Positions 8,058-19,257 are shown, counted from the first letter of the stretch. The stretch is DNA of 28,398 bases from Tieghemiomyces parasiticus (GCA_027575765.1 JANBPT010000616.1:1-28398), one strand, 5' to 3'. Program-made: numbers and translations. The notes: generated by a model not told the origin, from the letters alone.

Positions 8058-10724
8058 GGCGGAGACGTTGACAAAGGCAGGAATGTGCTAATTAGACGGA
8101 ATGAAAACTGGGCTACGGAATCGGTCTCCGGCGGGATGACATTGCTGGGTCGGTCTGACTAACCTGCCGAGAATAGATGCCAGTAATAGTTCCATGATTC
8201 CTGGCCTTGTCCACGGCTCTGGAAAGCAAGACCGGCTCTCGTAGAGCTACCGGTTAGGATTACCTATCCGAAAGCAAGTGCCCGTGAAGGAATTACGTTT
8301 GACCGTCCGAAAGGAGGCTGGCTGCCCTCTAAATACTACCCATGTAACCCCTATTCTACCCCAATAAGTGATGTGCAAGCTCATAGCGACTATTAATATT
8401 CTCGAAGATCCTGAAAGGGTTAATGCTGCATGTCGGCTGAGTAATAGACCTATTGTTAACGAGGGGCCCACTGGGAAGTCTCCCGGTCTAAGGCTGCGGC
8501 CTCCCTTCTCACCCAGCTTTGCAAAAAAAACCTCCCCGCCTGAACTTCCATCATGAGCGATCACAACTTCATGATCGGGAAAATGGCGACCTGCTGACTT
8601 CGGAGTTGAACTCGGCCAGAACTTTGACCCTCCCATCGTAGAGGAGAAACCTGAATCAGTCCACTCAATTACGCCAAACAGCATACCATCATCTGAAAAC
8701 GCATATCATTAAAGTGGGTGGATTGTCGGTCAGTGATTACTAGTTAAGCGTGCAACCTATAGATTTTCCCACATGGCCATCTCGTCATTCGACCCTCCTT
8801 CGTGCCGCGCGCCCCATTACCCTCGTCGTCGGACACAAGGGGGTGTGTTAAACGAGCCACACTACCCGAGTCAGGCCATCCCTTGGATTTGGGTACGAGG
8901 GAACGTCCATGATTGCCAACCAGGACATCTGTTGGTACAGTGTTTGACGCAGGGTGCGACTATAGGTGATGACTCACTGCAGCGTTCGGGGTGAGCACTA
9001 GCAAGATCGCATATCAATAGGGATGGTTATAGTAAAAACTACGGTGTAGTATGAGAAGATTGTACCAGGTTACAGATAAGGCAACTGTCGCGTCCTAAAC
9101 CATTGCTCCAAACAGTGGTGTTATCTCCATCACCTTCTTCACTTACATCCATTATGCGTTTATTTCCCCTCTTGCACTACCTCGGCCACACTTTCCCAAG
9201 TGACGTCCTCCAGTTAACCTTACTGATCTATTGGACACTGTTTCCTTTTGGTAGGCGCCCTCACCTCGTAACCTTCCAGGGCTTCCCGCCCAGTATTCCA
9301 TTCTCGCTGATCCGACAGCTCCAGCTGTCCTATTTCCACCTGGTGCTGTCAACCCGGACCCCTCTTGGCTTGGACGATAGCCAGCTACGACTAATCCCGG
9401 ACATCATTCGCGTATGAAAGACCACACGGTCGCTATTTAATTAACTACAGCTTACCCATCACCCACCACCAGTTAGAATTCAGTTCCGTTTTATTAATAG
9501 GGTTTCTTGATTGGTTAGGCTCGTTTGGCTAGTTCTCCCCCTTTTTTTGCTTCTCCTCTAGGATTGCTTTCCCTACGACAGCATCGGAGAGCGAACTTAG
9601 AGACGGATAATCTCGAACGAGTGCGGTTGCCTAAAGTAGTACTCGCCTTATGATTTACACATGTCCATTGGTACGTCAGGACGCCCACACTCCGGCTGCC
9701 GCTGGCCCCAACCAGGGTACAGCCAGTTCGCTTCGTAGGTCCCAACAGGCTTAATAGGTTTCATTTCTGTCGGTAGTTCTTTGTATATATGGCCGGATTT
9801 GGACGGTTGGATCTTAGTCCTACCCCGAATGGCTAATGGGCAGACCCTACCAACTTTAATGCCGGCCTGCAAACGAGAAGGACCAATCGGAACACACGAT
9901 TCCTGGTTGGCATCCCAAGTAAGGTGGTAGCGAGGCTTCGAGCTTGGCTAGCATCACGATGCGATTAATGGACAGGGGTGAGTATTGCCGGACACTTGGA
10001 GGGCTCAACAGTCTTAACCGTTGAGCTCTAACGGTCATGTTTCCATTCGCCTTCTTGTTCCCTACCTTTCGATGCCTACTAGCATCCTTCCCCCAGCCTA
10101 TTTCCCTTTAAGCGGTAGAAGGCCAACCAAACCTCAACCTTAGCCACTGAAGGAACTACGATTGCCATTTCACGGCTCAGCAACCCTATTATGGAAGCCG
10201 AGATCACTCATGGGCTATAACTTCGTGCTAATCTCTTCGAGACCACCTTGCTTTGCAATGCCTAAATGCGGTGGTGGAGATACCGCCGAAGCATTTGGTG
10301 GACTCACAGGTCGAGGGAGTTCACCGGTGGGAATTATCGGCTCGAGGGCTCTTCACACCCTTCAGGTGCCAATTGACCCGTGTTGAAATGATACGGTGCA
10401 GGGCTATGCATTTTCTAGCATATTGTTGGATAGCTTCCCGTGCTACAACCCCCCCCCACGTCACACTAAGGCTCGGCTCATGATCTTGTAGAAAGCTCGG
10501 CAACTGTGTAGAGCCCTGGGGCCGCACACACTGTACTGGCAATCGTTTGTCAAGGGTCAGATAAGTCAGTGACCTAAAACGGGTAAAATCCAAACTCCTC
10601 CGCTAGGATTATCCAGTAGAGGGGTAGCGAGCTTGAGCCTACTATAAGGCTGCTGACTACTAACGTTGTCAATTGGTTGCTCAACCTAACTTGGTAAGGG
10701 CCTAGCTAGAATTTCTTCCAAACG
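8058..10724. other. Long stretch without a recognisable gene
   Basis: The left end must contain the NBS1 promoter. Open frames exist, for example a minus-strand ATG frame at 8247-8684 (145 codons) and a plus-strand frame ending at 9417. None shows a domain, a consistent codon pattern or convincing regulatory signals, and competing frames are equally open. No RNA gene was found. Nothing here is supported as a gene. Confidence 0.5.
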
Positions 10725-10733
10725 TATATAAAT
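10725..10733 (+). promoter_or_regulatory. TATA box of the candidate secreted-protein gene
   Basis: TATATAAAT occurs about 240 bp before the signal-peptide ATG. It is followed by a pyrimidine-rich stretch (about 10740-10970) of the kind seen upstream of the other plus-strand gene in this window. The distance implies a long 5' UTR or a leader intron. Confidence 0.5.
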
Positions 10734-10975
10734 CGGGCCCTGTCCTCTGTTCACTGGCCCTACACCCACGCTACATTCATGTTCAGTACACCTACCTATA
10801 CATCACCCTTTTTCCACCACCTAATTACACCAGCTGTACTACTCGCAATATCCCCCGACCAACAGACCACTTTTTCCCTCCACTTCCCACTGTATACCCT
10901 TGCGTTCACATAAATCGGTCGGCCCTCTATTCCCTTGCCATCCTTGTTCGAACCCCCAAATTTAACTCAGACAAC

Positions 10976-11988
10976 ATGAATCTTATCCGCACCACTCTCA
11001 CCGTACTGGTCCTGGTCATCGGTGCCACCGTTACTAATAGCGCCGTCCTGCCCACCAGCGGCACTGGTACCACCTCTCTGTCTGGCCGTGGTGCTACCAA
11101 GGCCAAACGCCCAATTATCATAGTAAACGATGGCATAATGCTTGATATGTACTTTGGATCGAAGGGCAGTTTTTTTCATTAGCTGAACGAGGAGTTTCTC
11201 TCTTTGCAGCAGGTGGTATTCGGAAAATTAATATAACCCATAATAGCCTTAAAAAATACCACTCTCCTATATGTACTGAACAGACAGGAAAAAAGCAGAG
11301 TTTCGTCAATGTTGGAAATATAATGGGTCGATATTTCATGCCTATGTTTCGTTTAAGCGGATGTCAACCTGCAATCGCCGACGGTTGTCACACCACCCTG
11401 ATACAGCCAACCGTGCGTGGATATTCATCCAGCACGTCTAATTAGCGTGCTCGTACTTATTACCATGTAGGATTAATGTAGGCCACCTACGGACCGGCGG
11501 CTGACATAATGATTGAACAAGCTTTGGTTCAGGCTAGGGACTATGTGTCCTGTTTCAGTGATGCCTTGACCAGTTCAAGCACGGCCGGGTGCACGTCCAT
11601 AGTGGTTAGTTTAGGAAAGCTTGACAAGTTAAATAGGAAACCTGTTGGCCCAACCGTTACAACGTACGGAGTCTCCAAGCGATTATGAATACATTCATGG
11701 AATACTATTGTGGTACCCAATGACCACGCTAGTCTAGTGCATGTTGACACCGCTATGTATCTCCAACGCCGGTATGTCACCCTGCAACTGGCTGCCCAAC
11801 TGGCCGGTCGCTTCCATGCAACCATTAATGAATCCACACTACTAACACACGAAGTCGTGAAACCTTTTCCTCTCGAGAACCACCGTCGAATCATGACCCG
11901 GACTTGCTCTATGAACCACCGAGTTCGCCTTGCTGCACTTGGCCTCTGTTCTGGCACTTACACTTTTGTATTGCTTGACAGTTTGTAG
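10976..11988 (+). CDS. Candidate multi-exon secreted protein of unknown function
   Basis: The ATG at 10976 (context ACAACATGA) starts MNLIRTTLTVLVLVIGATV, a typical signal peptide, followed by a Ser/Thr/Gly-rich region. The frame is phase 0 at a GTAAAC donor (11123). Downstream are further protein-like segments: about 11170-11410 with cysteines and an NIT glycosylation-like site, then 11482-11663 and 11733-11988. They can be joined in phase by introns 11411-11481 (GTGCGT...TAG) and 11664-11732 (GTACGG...TAG); the second removes an in-frame TGA at 11686. The first junction is ambiguous: a 47-nt intron 11123-11169 keeps phase, while the better-looking acceptor at 11209 gives a protein of only 57 residues. 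An AATAAA lies 44 nt after the final stop. I recognise no family. If the exons do not join, the minimum is a 57- to 68-residue secreted peptide. The existence of the first exon is fairly sure, the full model is not. Confidence 0.4.
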
Positions 11989-12031
11989 CACTCACCACCT
12001 ATGGGTGGCCATTTAATTCTACCTTCACCTC

Positions 12032-12037
12032 AATAAA
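12032..12037 (+). terminator. Poly(A) signal AATAAA
   Basis: A canonical AATAAA lies 44 bp beyond the TAG at 11986-11988. Its position supports a plus-strand transcript ending here. Confidence 0.5.
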
Positions 12038-12429
12038 CCCCTTACGATGCCATTTTCCTCTCTGCTGATCTCCGATCCTTACAAGTTACGTCTCTAACGC
12101 TTATTGCCTTTATTACTAGAACCGCCGATCCAGCCCACCACGGCCCCCGTGCCGCTTACCCCATTTACCAGCATCACATATTGTAATACCCTCCGAATAT
12201 ACGACATGGCCTTAGAGTTGTGCCCTAATATGCCAGGGCTGGTTAGTGAATTTGTGATATTTAATAGGTAGACAACAACCATCTGTTTGTAATAAAAGAT
12301 CGTGACTTTAAAAATCGGCAGCAGGATCAGGTAAGTCTCAACGCTTAACCGTGAGTCAGAATGATCGACTTTGGAAGTAGGTGGCGTAAAGCAAAGTGTC
12401 TTTGTGGTAGCCAAAAACGTACTATGTAC

Positions 12430-12700
12430 GGAAAATAAGCTTAGAGGCTTTAAAACGGGGGTTAGTGATTGTTGTCAGGATATATGCTTTCGTTTATCGA
12501 ATGGCGACCGTTAGGTCTATTTATACTTGAAGGATGGCCAGCATCAATCAAGTAACTAGCCAGCCTGGACTAGGGGAATCCAGGAAGACAGGCCGTGGCG
12601 GGACCGGGCGCCGGCATGAATAGAAGGGCGGCTAGGTAGCCGCTAAAGCAAGGGTAGAGAAAAGAGAAGGCCCTAGAAGGACAAGAGGCGGTGGCGCCAG
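12430..12700 (+). repeat. Dispersed repeat family, copy 2 (uninterrupted)
   Basis: This copy matches both blocks of copy 1 in the same order and orientation. Exact islands include 12499-12515 and GCCTGGACTAGGGG from about 12563, then GGGCGCCGGCA and CTAGGTAGCCGCTA. Weaker similarity extends left to about 12430 (GCTTTAAA followed by G-rich sequence). The insert of copy 1 is absent. Confidence 0.75.
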
Positions 12701-13059
12701 TGAGGAAGGCATGTTCAAAGATCAGAAAGATTGAACGCCTATCGAAAAGGATAGGTGGAGAGTAGGTTAAGAGGTGGGATAATAGATACGGATAAAGCAT
12801 GAAACCTGGATAATGCAGACTACCAAATAGGTAGGCCATCATTGATCGGGACCAAGCTATGGCATGGGTTGCATGGAGGCGGGAACACAGCATGAATCAA
12901 TGCTTCAAAGCGATTATCATTGTGAAGGCATTTACATTGACCACACACGCCTAACTACAACTGTTTTATACGCTAAACCATATGGAATTACATTTGAGCC
13001 CCTACTTCGCTACTGCCATCCTAACGTAAGCGAATCCTATACCGACTCACCAAGCCCTG
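12701..13059. other. Flank of repeat copy 2, nothing recognised
   Basis: No similarity to the flank of copy 1 could be followed beyond about 12700, and no gene signals are seen. Confidence 0.45.
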
Positions 13060-13407
13060 TCACGCCAATTTCACCGCAGCACACAGCCTTCCGTTCTTTA
13101 CTTTACCGTCATATGTTTTACCACCGCAGTCCAGAGTGATTCCGCCGCTTGCACTTGTGATAACCTCGCGATCGGGGCAGTAATTAGTCACGCTTCTAAT
13201 GTGCACCGTCGAACCACATAAAAAATCTTCTAATCCGTCAGCAGTCAAAGCTTTATCCTCTATGATGGCTCCCTTGGAACGCTCACTTGTGGCTATAGGG
13301 CCAGGCGCAGCGCATTGCGCATGATCGGGACCCTCTGGGGTATCATAATAAATTGCGGCATGATGAGTCAATTGAGGCATTTCTTTGGCGTCACCCAACC
13401 TTGCCAT
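13060..13407 (-). CDS. Hypothetical small protein with five cysteines
   Basis: An ATG-initiated frame of 115 codons ends in TGA at 13060. Five cysteines are concentrated in the C-terminal two thirds (contexts AQCAA, FLCGS, NYCPD, LDCGG, RLCAA), and the segment GGITLDCGGKTYDGK has a plausible globular pattern. There is no signal peptide, and a TAA directly precedes the ATG. If real, it could be the last exon of a secreted protein whose first exon was not found. No family was recognised. Codon evidence is modest, so this may be a chance frame. Confidence 0.3.
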   Translation of the reverse strand: MARLGDAKEMPQLTHHAAIYYDTPEGPDHAQCAAPGPIATSERSKGAIIEDKALTADGLEDFLCGSTVHIRSVTNYCPDREVITSASGGITLDCGGKTYDGKVKNGRLCAAVKLA

Positions 13408-14525
13408 TTACACTTAGGGTGCTTTAGGAGCTCCCAAGCGGCAGGTATAGATATTTCCAACATGATTAGCAGAGGGGAGAGCGGTAAAGGCTCAAGCATG
13501 CGCAAGTTCAATTTCCGTTCTGACGCCGGCGAATGGCCGATTTAGCTCGTTTGTTGGGATTCAATTTTGTTTGTAGCGGTGGTCGGTGGGATGAAATGTT
13601 GTGACACTTAATTCTGAGCCGTTCACTGGGTATCCGTTTCAAGGGAGAGTTTACGGGCCAGACTCAAAGTGTACATGGTGGCTATTCTGCATCCAGACTA
13701 TGGGGGCACAGGGCACTGCAAAATGACCCGATGTGCTCGGCACCACCATCATGCACTGGCTTCCCATAGGGAGACCCTCACGGATGAGGATGAGGCCGGA
13801 CGACTACGAAAGGTTTGACGGGTGGCTTCCGCGCCAGGTTAAAAGGACGGCGCGGTAGGCCAGTGTGAAACCTCCCATTATACACTGATCCACTTGTGGG
13901 ATCTATATTCACCCACTTCCAATCGGCCAATGGGGCGGTGTCTGTTAAGAGAACGCTGCCATCTAACCTGCAACTTTCCATTCTTTACCCTACTAAACCC
14001 GAAAAGGATTTCAGCAGCTCTGGCTTTTGAAGGTCCTAATGCGGGCCATTGCCTAGGGCATAGGTCGATAGTGGCAGCAGCAGTCGACCATATGGGCCGG
14101 GGTGGCGTAACGTGACTTTCCTTGGTTAGACCTGTCACCCAGCAACGCCACGCCCATCTACGCGTAAACATACCCACTCCCACATCCCCCATCGGTATAC
14201 TGATAGGATTGGAATACTCGATAGACACCTCACAAAGACCGCCGTCGCCGTTTCCTTCCGCGCCACGGCCCTGACCGATGAGCTTGGCATATTTCCGATG
14301 GCTGAGCGACACGACACAGTTTGGAGCAATGTGGTTCTCTCCAGTTTTGACTCGACGGCCCCTTACCTCGGCGCAGCCCCATCATGCCTTGGGGTTGTTA
14401 CCAACGTTAGATAGCATGATAACCCTTCATGCATATATATATAGCCAACTCTTCTAGACTCGGGCGCCAATAAGATTATTATATCTGGTCATTGCGGCGC
14501 TTTCCTATTGTTAGTATTTCGCTCT
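13408..14525. other. Gene-poor region, nothing firm
   Basis: Competing frames are open on both strands (for example minus 13878-14312), without domains or a convincing start. A short AT run (14433-14443) could serve as a TATA element for the plus-strand ORF at 14526. Nothing else is supported. Confidence 0.4.
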
Positions 14526-14780
14526 ATGTATATCGACCCCGCTACTGGCATCGCCACTACCGTTATTCAAAGCCTGAACCATGTGCAGCTTAACTCCACA
14601 CAACCTCCCGTCCTTAGCCAGTGCACGCCCCTTCCCTAGGACGGTGGCGGACCTATTTCCGAGGACGTGTGCTTCTCAGGCCCGCCAGCCACTCCACCAA
14701 TGTTCGTCCTGGTCTCGGACCCTGCGCCCCGCAGCGTTCCTGATGCACCCGACGAGACTTGCCAGATCTACATGTTCTAA
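14526..14780 (+). pseudogene. ORF interrupted by one in-frame amber codon
   Basis: An ATG frame (MYIDPATGIATTVIQ) reads 37 codons to TAG at 14637. It then continues in the same frame for 46 well-patterned codons, including SEDVCFSGPPATPPMFV and DETCQIYMF, to TAA at 14778. The TAG also forms a strong 3' splice-site context (CCCCTTCCCTAG), so the second half could be a terminal exon and the first half intron. Alternatively this is a decayed gene. The family is unknown. Confidence 0.3.
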
Positions 14781-16122
14781 ACCCTGTTGTCACACTTTCC
14801 GTTCCGTAAGACCCGACCCACTCGATATAACCGGGCGTCTTCTCTGGCTTGCGGCTTCTGAACACGCAGCTGGCCGCCTCCAGTTTTACACGAGTCCAGT
14901 GCTCGGTTTTCAATTGACGGGGCTTCCCCGGGGTCGTAGGACGGTCGGGACAACGATTATGTACAGTCAGCTTTCAGTAAGTGTTACTAAGAAACACAAA
15001 TAACCATGATATGTGAAACTGAAGTGACTTCACATCTCTTCGGTCAATATCGTATTGAAATACCGTTCACGGGATGTTGGGGCCGTAGTGTGGATCGTAA
15101 GCGGTCTTACATCCGGCCAAGTACACACCCCTGCCGATCACGTCGCTACTATCTGTGCTGTTCCGCCTTTCAGTATTTGGCTGACCAGACTCTATACCTG
15201 ATCTTCATCTTATCACACCAATTCTCCTAGGATCAAAACACCTCGGAGACCCGCCGGAATGCATCCTGGTGGCAGAAGATTTTCCTCTTCAATCCCCTGC
15301 GTGGGTTTCTCTTCTGTATCACCATTCGGCGAGGCCGACGAGCGAATGCCACAAATATCCCGCGCGTTAGCCTGCTCCAAGTCCTACTGATGACGAAGGG
15401 TCAGTCTATCACGGTGAGTCGCTGGCGAGACGCCCACGTGGTTATACGCGATGCTGACGGCACCCGGTTTCATCTCTTACTCATCGGGGCACTGGCCGAC
15501 CACTTACAGGCCGCGCTGTACGGCTATATCTATAGTTACTGGATTAAACTCACGTCGATCCTCCAGGGTCTAGCGAGATGGATTTTGCACTGACAGGCCC
15601 GACCCGGGCCTCATGCAAAATGTGGTGATGAGACGGTATCAACTTCTACTATCACTATAGATTGACATACGTTCACTGCGGTGGTATTTAAATAAACGAG
15701 GTTACCATGGGTAGCAAAGCAAGCAGAGGCACAAGTCAATACGGCGTGATCTTTCGGAGCTACTAGCCATTCATCGCACTTCGTCCGGGTTGCCACCTAG
15801 CCGGGAAGAACCGGCTGCTCGTACGTCACTGCCCCAAATCCGCGAGTTCCCGTGAGGACCAATATCCCGACTGAGCCGCCCCCCCTGACAGAGCTAACGT
15901 GGGTAGGCTGCTTGAACTAAATGTTGAGATGCATGTCCTTAATTTCCTCATGACCGGCTTCCCCTATCCCCCCCATGTCATTAATCTTCCCGCCCCTATC
16001 CCTTCTCCGCAATTTCATAACTGACCATTTCTCTCCCTCGCCCATTTTTGGCCTGTATACTTCGTAATTCCTCCCAGCCCGTTCCATTCCCCCATCCAGG
16101 TGCGAGCCACAACTACCTTCCG
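14781..16122. other. Region upstream of the 16.1-kb gene
   Basis: The same forward frame as 14526-14780 stays protein-like in pieces, such as 15006-15230 and 15390-15593 (an ATG frame of 67 codons), with stops between them. No domain is recognised. The last 180 bp (about 15940-16110) are strongly pyrimidine-rich on the plus strand, as expected for the promoter or 5' UTR of the next gene. Confidence 0.4.
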
Positions 16123-18057
16123 ATGGGAATTCCCACCATTTTCTTGCCTAGCCAGATCCAAGACGAGCAACTGGCGGCGGAGCGCCATGCGACTCAACGG
16201 ACTCTCATGACCTTACCCAACCAGCCCGTCCCGTCGCCGCTACATGCTTCACGGACTGGGCACCCGGTCCAGACCTGGTCGACCCCGTGGCGGCATCTCC
16301 AACCGACCGATCGACTCGGGGTTTTCCGGATATTCGCGCCGTTTCTTCCCGTCTCGCCGCTAAGCCACCCCGCGACGGCCGCCTGGTCGTGGGGCGCTCG
16401 AAGCACCGTGGCGATGGTTCAACAGCACGATTCGACCAACCAGCGTTCGACCGGGCCAACTCATTTGCTACACCGACGCGCGGATGCGGCCGATTCGAGT
16501 GGCCACCAGGACGGTAGTGGGGAGGATGACGATCGCAGTGGTGGCCATTCGACCGGGGGTCCGCCTGCCGGCGACAGCGGCCGCGGGAGCGGAAACAGAC
16601 GAAACAAGAAGTTCCCCCAGTCCCTTAGTCCAATTTCCCCGCCAGCGCTCCTGAGAGGCACGCTCTTGTCAATCCGAATCAAGGAATACCTCAAGGAACA
16701 TGTCTACTACTTCGAAGGCTACTCTTCAAGGATTGTCAGCATTGATCCCTTCGTAAAACGAAAGTGCATTTCCATGGCAGTCCTATGGAACTCCCGCAAG
16801 GTAAGAAAATCATACCGATAGGTTGGCTATGAAAGGATCGCGTGGTTATATATAGATATATGGTCGCGTAGCATCATAATGGCGTCCACGGCATGGTGGA
16901 ACCGCTTGTATAAGGCCAATATCCCAGGACCGTTAGGTACCCATCCGGGTTGCGGCTGCGTCTTGGGGGAGTATCCGCCTCTGTCTCCGAGCTATGGCCA
17001 CTGTTAACCGTGTTCTTAACCCCCCCCCCTTGCCAACCCGTTCCCTTCTAACCCTTTGTGTTTCCCGTATCGATAGGGGTCCTTCTTTAAAGACCCAGAA
17101 AGCATACCCCTCTGGAAGCGCATCATATGTTGGAACCCACTGCGGGGCGTGATGCTTGGGTGGGTGAGTTACCAAGGCGTTCCGACGCAGAATCAGGCGT
17201 ACGGGATGCGGGACTGGCTACGCACGGCGCTGGCCATTAACGACATGAATCGGGCGCACTTCTTAAAGGACATCCTCCAGACCCTCCCCCCGGTCGATTT
17301 CCATTTTTCTATCCACGTCATCCCGCTCGGCACCTACCTGGACCGCTTGGCCATCGCCCGCTACTTTGTGGTGTCCTACCTGGAAGAAAGTGTTCCGCAG
17401 ACCCTCAAACAGGTCACTGAAAGTTACGAGGACGGCCGGCTGCGCGGGTTCATAAGTCGCTACATTGCTTCGTTGCGTAGCGGGGAATCGATCAATGCCG
17501 CCGGCACCGCCCTGCATAATATATGGGAAACCATCACGGAGGACAGTGACGGGGGCGGTGAAAAACCCCATCCGCCGCCCAAGCGTAATGACGCCGCTAA
17601 GCCGCCGGCGCCGGGTCGGACGTGGGGTAAGCCCCGTGAGGGAGATGAGCAGCGTACCACCAGCACCAGCACCACCAGTGCCCAGGAGGAGGAGGAGGAC
17701 AGTCGACGGGATTCGTCAGCTAAACGCCAGAAGGGGGCCGTTCGGCCGCCCAAGTCGTCGGAGGCTAGTAATCCTCCAGACGGTGACAGCGGTAACGGCA
17801 AGGAAAAGGGCAAGATTGATGTGAGACGCATCACCAGCGATAAGGAATTTGATAGCCGGCATTCCAAGATGTCGCCCGAGATGGCCTTTAAGATTGAAAA
17901 CACCGTCCGAAAGCAACAGCAGCAGCAGCAGCAGCGGCCCGCCCAGGATGGGAGCGGTGGTGGTAATGGCAACGTCCATAAAGATGACGACCGCTCGCAC
18001 AACGAAAAGAAGTCCGGCGACAACGATAAGCGGCAACCGCCTTCCAGTGACGAGTAG
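16123..18057 (+). CDS. Low-complexity nuclear protein with possible TFIIS-N/LEDGF-like helical region
   Basis: Exon 1 is 16123-16800, the intron 16801-17076 and exon 2 17077-18057, giving 552 residues. Exon 1 ends on AAG at a GTAAGA donor, and exon 2 resumes in phase 0 after TATCGATAG. A CTAAC branch point sits 25 nt before the acceptor. Residues 1-170 are disordered and rich in Ser, Gly, Asp and Pro. About 176-350 is helical and hydrophobic. Within it, YGMRDWLRTALAIND (268-282) and LKDILQTLP followed by LGTYLDRLA resemble the pattern of the TFIIS N-terminal bundle as found in PNUTS/Ref2-type phosphatase regulators. The tail is highly charged, with E, K and D blocks and a seven-residue polyQ (17914-17934). 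No zinc finger or PP1-binding motif is evident. The existence and splicing are well supported; the functional idea is tentative. The start is the first in-frame ATG after a pyrimidine-rich leader, but an earlier exon is possible. Confidence 0.72.
16801..17076 (+). other. Intron of the 16.1-kb gene (276 bp)
   Basis: The donor is GTAAGA, the branch motif CTAAC is at 17048-17052, and a pyrimidine-rich tract leads to the TAG acceptor at 17074-17076. A run of C lies at about 17020-17029. Removal keeps the frame across the helical region. Confidence 0.75.
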
Positions 18058-19257
18058 AAGGTGGGATACTCGATGCCCGCTGACTTGTTAAGTAGCTTCC
18101 GACTCGATCAACACATTCCGCTCGCTGGGTTAGCCAGGGTTCTTAACAAACCATTTTCCTTCACCCGTTGGTTAAATCGCCTTTTACAGTCCTTTCCTTT
18201 TCTTTTATTTTTCTGCCCTGATCCCCTTCCCCCCCTCCGAAAGAATTGATTGTAACCCAGGTAACCATACTAACCTATATTCACACTGTGAAACGAGGAT
18301 ACCGATGCGCTGGTTCCCCAACATTTAACCTACCTCACACCTCCAAACTCTATCTTTCGCGAATTTTCAAAGTCCGCTGCAGTGTATTTCATTTTACCGT
18401 ACAAGTTGATATGCATAAAAATGGGCATGATCTCTCCTGTATTTAATTATAATTTTTTGAGGGGGAGGGAGAAGGGCTACAGGGTGAGTGTTGAGCGTGT
18501 ATATAATCAGCGACAAGTAGCTTTAGGAAAAAAAAAAGGGGGGGTGGGAGAGGGGAAACAAACCCAATAAGGAGTGACGCATCTGAGATCAGTATGGATG
18601 GGGGGGGGAGGAGAGGGCAGTCCGGGGGGGGGAGGTTTGAACAACCAGCTGCAGCGTAACAGTAATCCGGAGGTGTGAAAATTAAAGCGGTGAATAAAGT
18701 CGGAAGGGGAGGGGGAACATACGACGGAGGGTGGGGGGTAAAAGGAATAATAAAACTTACCGCGAAGGCAAGGCAATCACAACGCCGGTTAAAATGAAGA
18801 CCAAAAGAAATATTATATAAACGAGGGGATGGATACCTAAAACTATGCTGGTTGAGAAGGAAATGATGATGAAAATAACGAAAAAGAGGGGGGGGAGGTT
18901 GGGTAAAATGTGGGGATCGCCGACGCCAGGCCAGAAAAGACTCCGCGCGCTCGGCCCGTAAGCCCATTACAAACAGGCTACAGAAACGGATGCTGGGAAA
19001 AGTGATAAAATCGGGATAGCAACGTCGCACATTTGGATAGTCTGGAGACAAAAATCGTATCGAAATCATGTCACGGTAGGGGTGTGAGGGAGGTAGCCAG
19101 TATCCGATAAAAGGACAAAACAAGATATGGTACTTAGTCCGAGAATGGAGGGGAGAGGAAGGCGGGGGGAAGGGTCAAGACGCGGCTAGTAGGCAGTAGA
19201 GGTCCAGCATCGGTAGTGCGAGTGGGCGACCGGGCAGGGAAACATCAGCCCAAATGA
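18058..19257. other. Convergent intergenic region
   Basis: The plus-strand gene ending at 18057 and the minus-strand HMG gene ending at 19258 face each other, so both 3' UTRs lie here. 18120-18240 is pyrimidine-rich, and from about 18440 the plus strand becomes purine-rich. A strong minus-strand donor (GTAAGT, intron side starting at 18760) suggests a spliced minus-strand transcript. No coding gene is recognised. Confidence 0.5.
18528..18635 (+). repeat. Cluster of homopurine and poly-G tracts
   Basis: A run of A is followed directly by a run of G (about 18528-18544), then come G-runs of eight or more at about 18600 and 18625. The plus strand has enough closely spaced G-runs to form G-quadruplexes. 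This lies between convergent genes. Confidence 0.8.

Noticed and set aside
8247..8684. Minus-strand ATG frame of 145 codons
   Set aside because: No domain, no codon pattern better than the competing frames and no promoter or poly(A) signal, so it is probably a chance frame.
10935..10955. GGTTCGAA-like B box on the minus strand
   Set aside because: It lacks the terminal CC and any tRNA fold nearby.
11541..11957. Minus-strand frame with an HExxH-like FHECIH, suggesting a metalloprotease
   Set aside because: The frame starts at GTG with a stop just before it, has no supporting protease context, and overlaps a better plus-strand model with an AATAAA signal.
17460..18023. Long minus-strand frame opposite the 552-residue protein
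   Set aside because: It is Ser/Leu/Pro-rich low complexity, the mirror of the charged, repetitive plus-strand tail, and has no independent signals.
18443..19123. Minus-strand frame of 226 codons rich in Pro, Phe and Ser
   Set aside because: It reads through the purine-rich plus strand, which yields long Pro/Ser/Leu frames automatically. No start context or domain was found.
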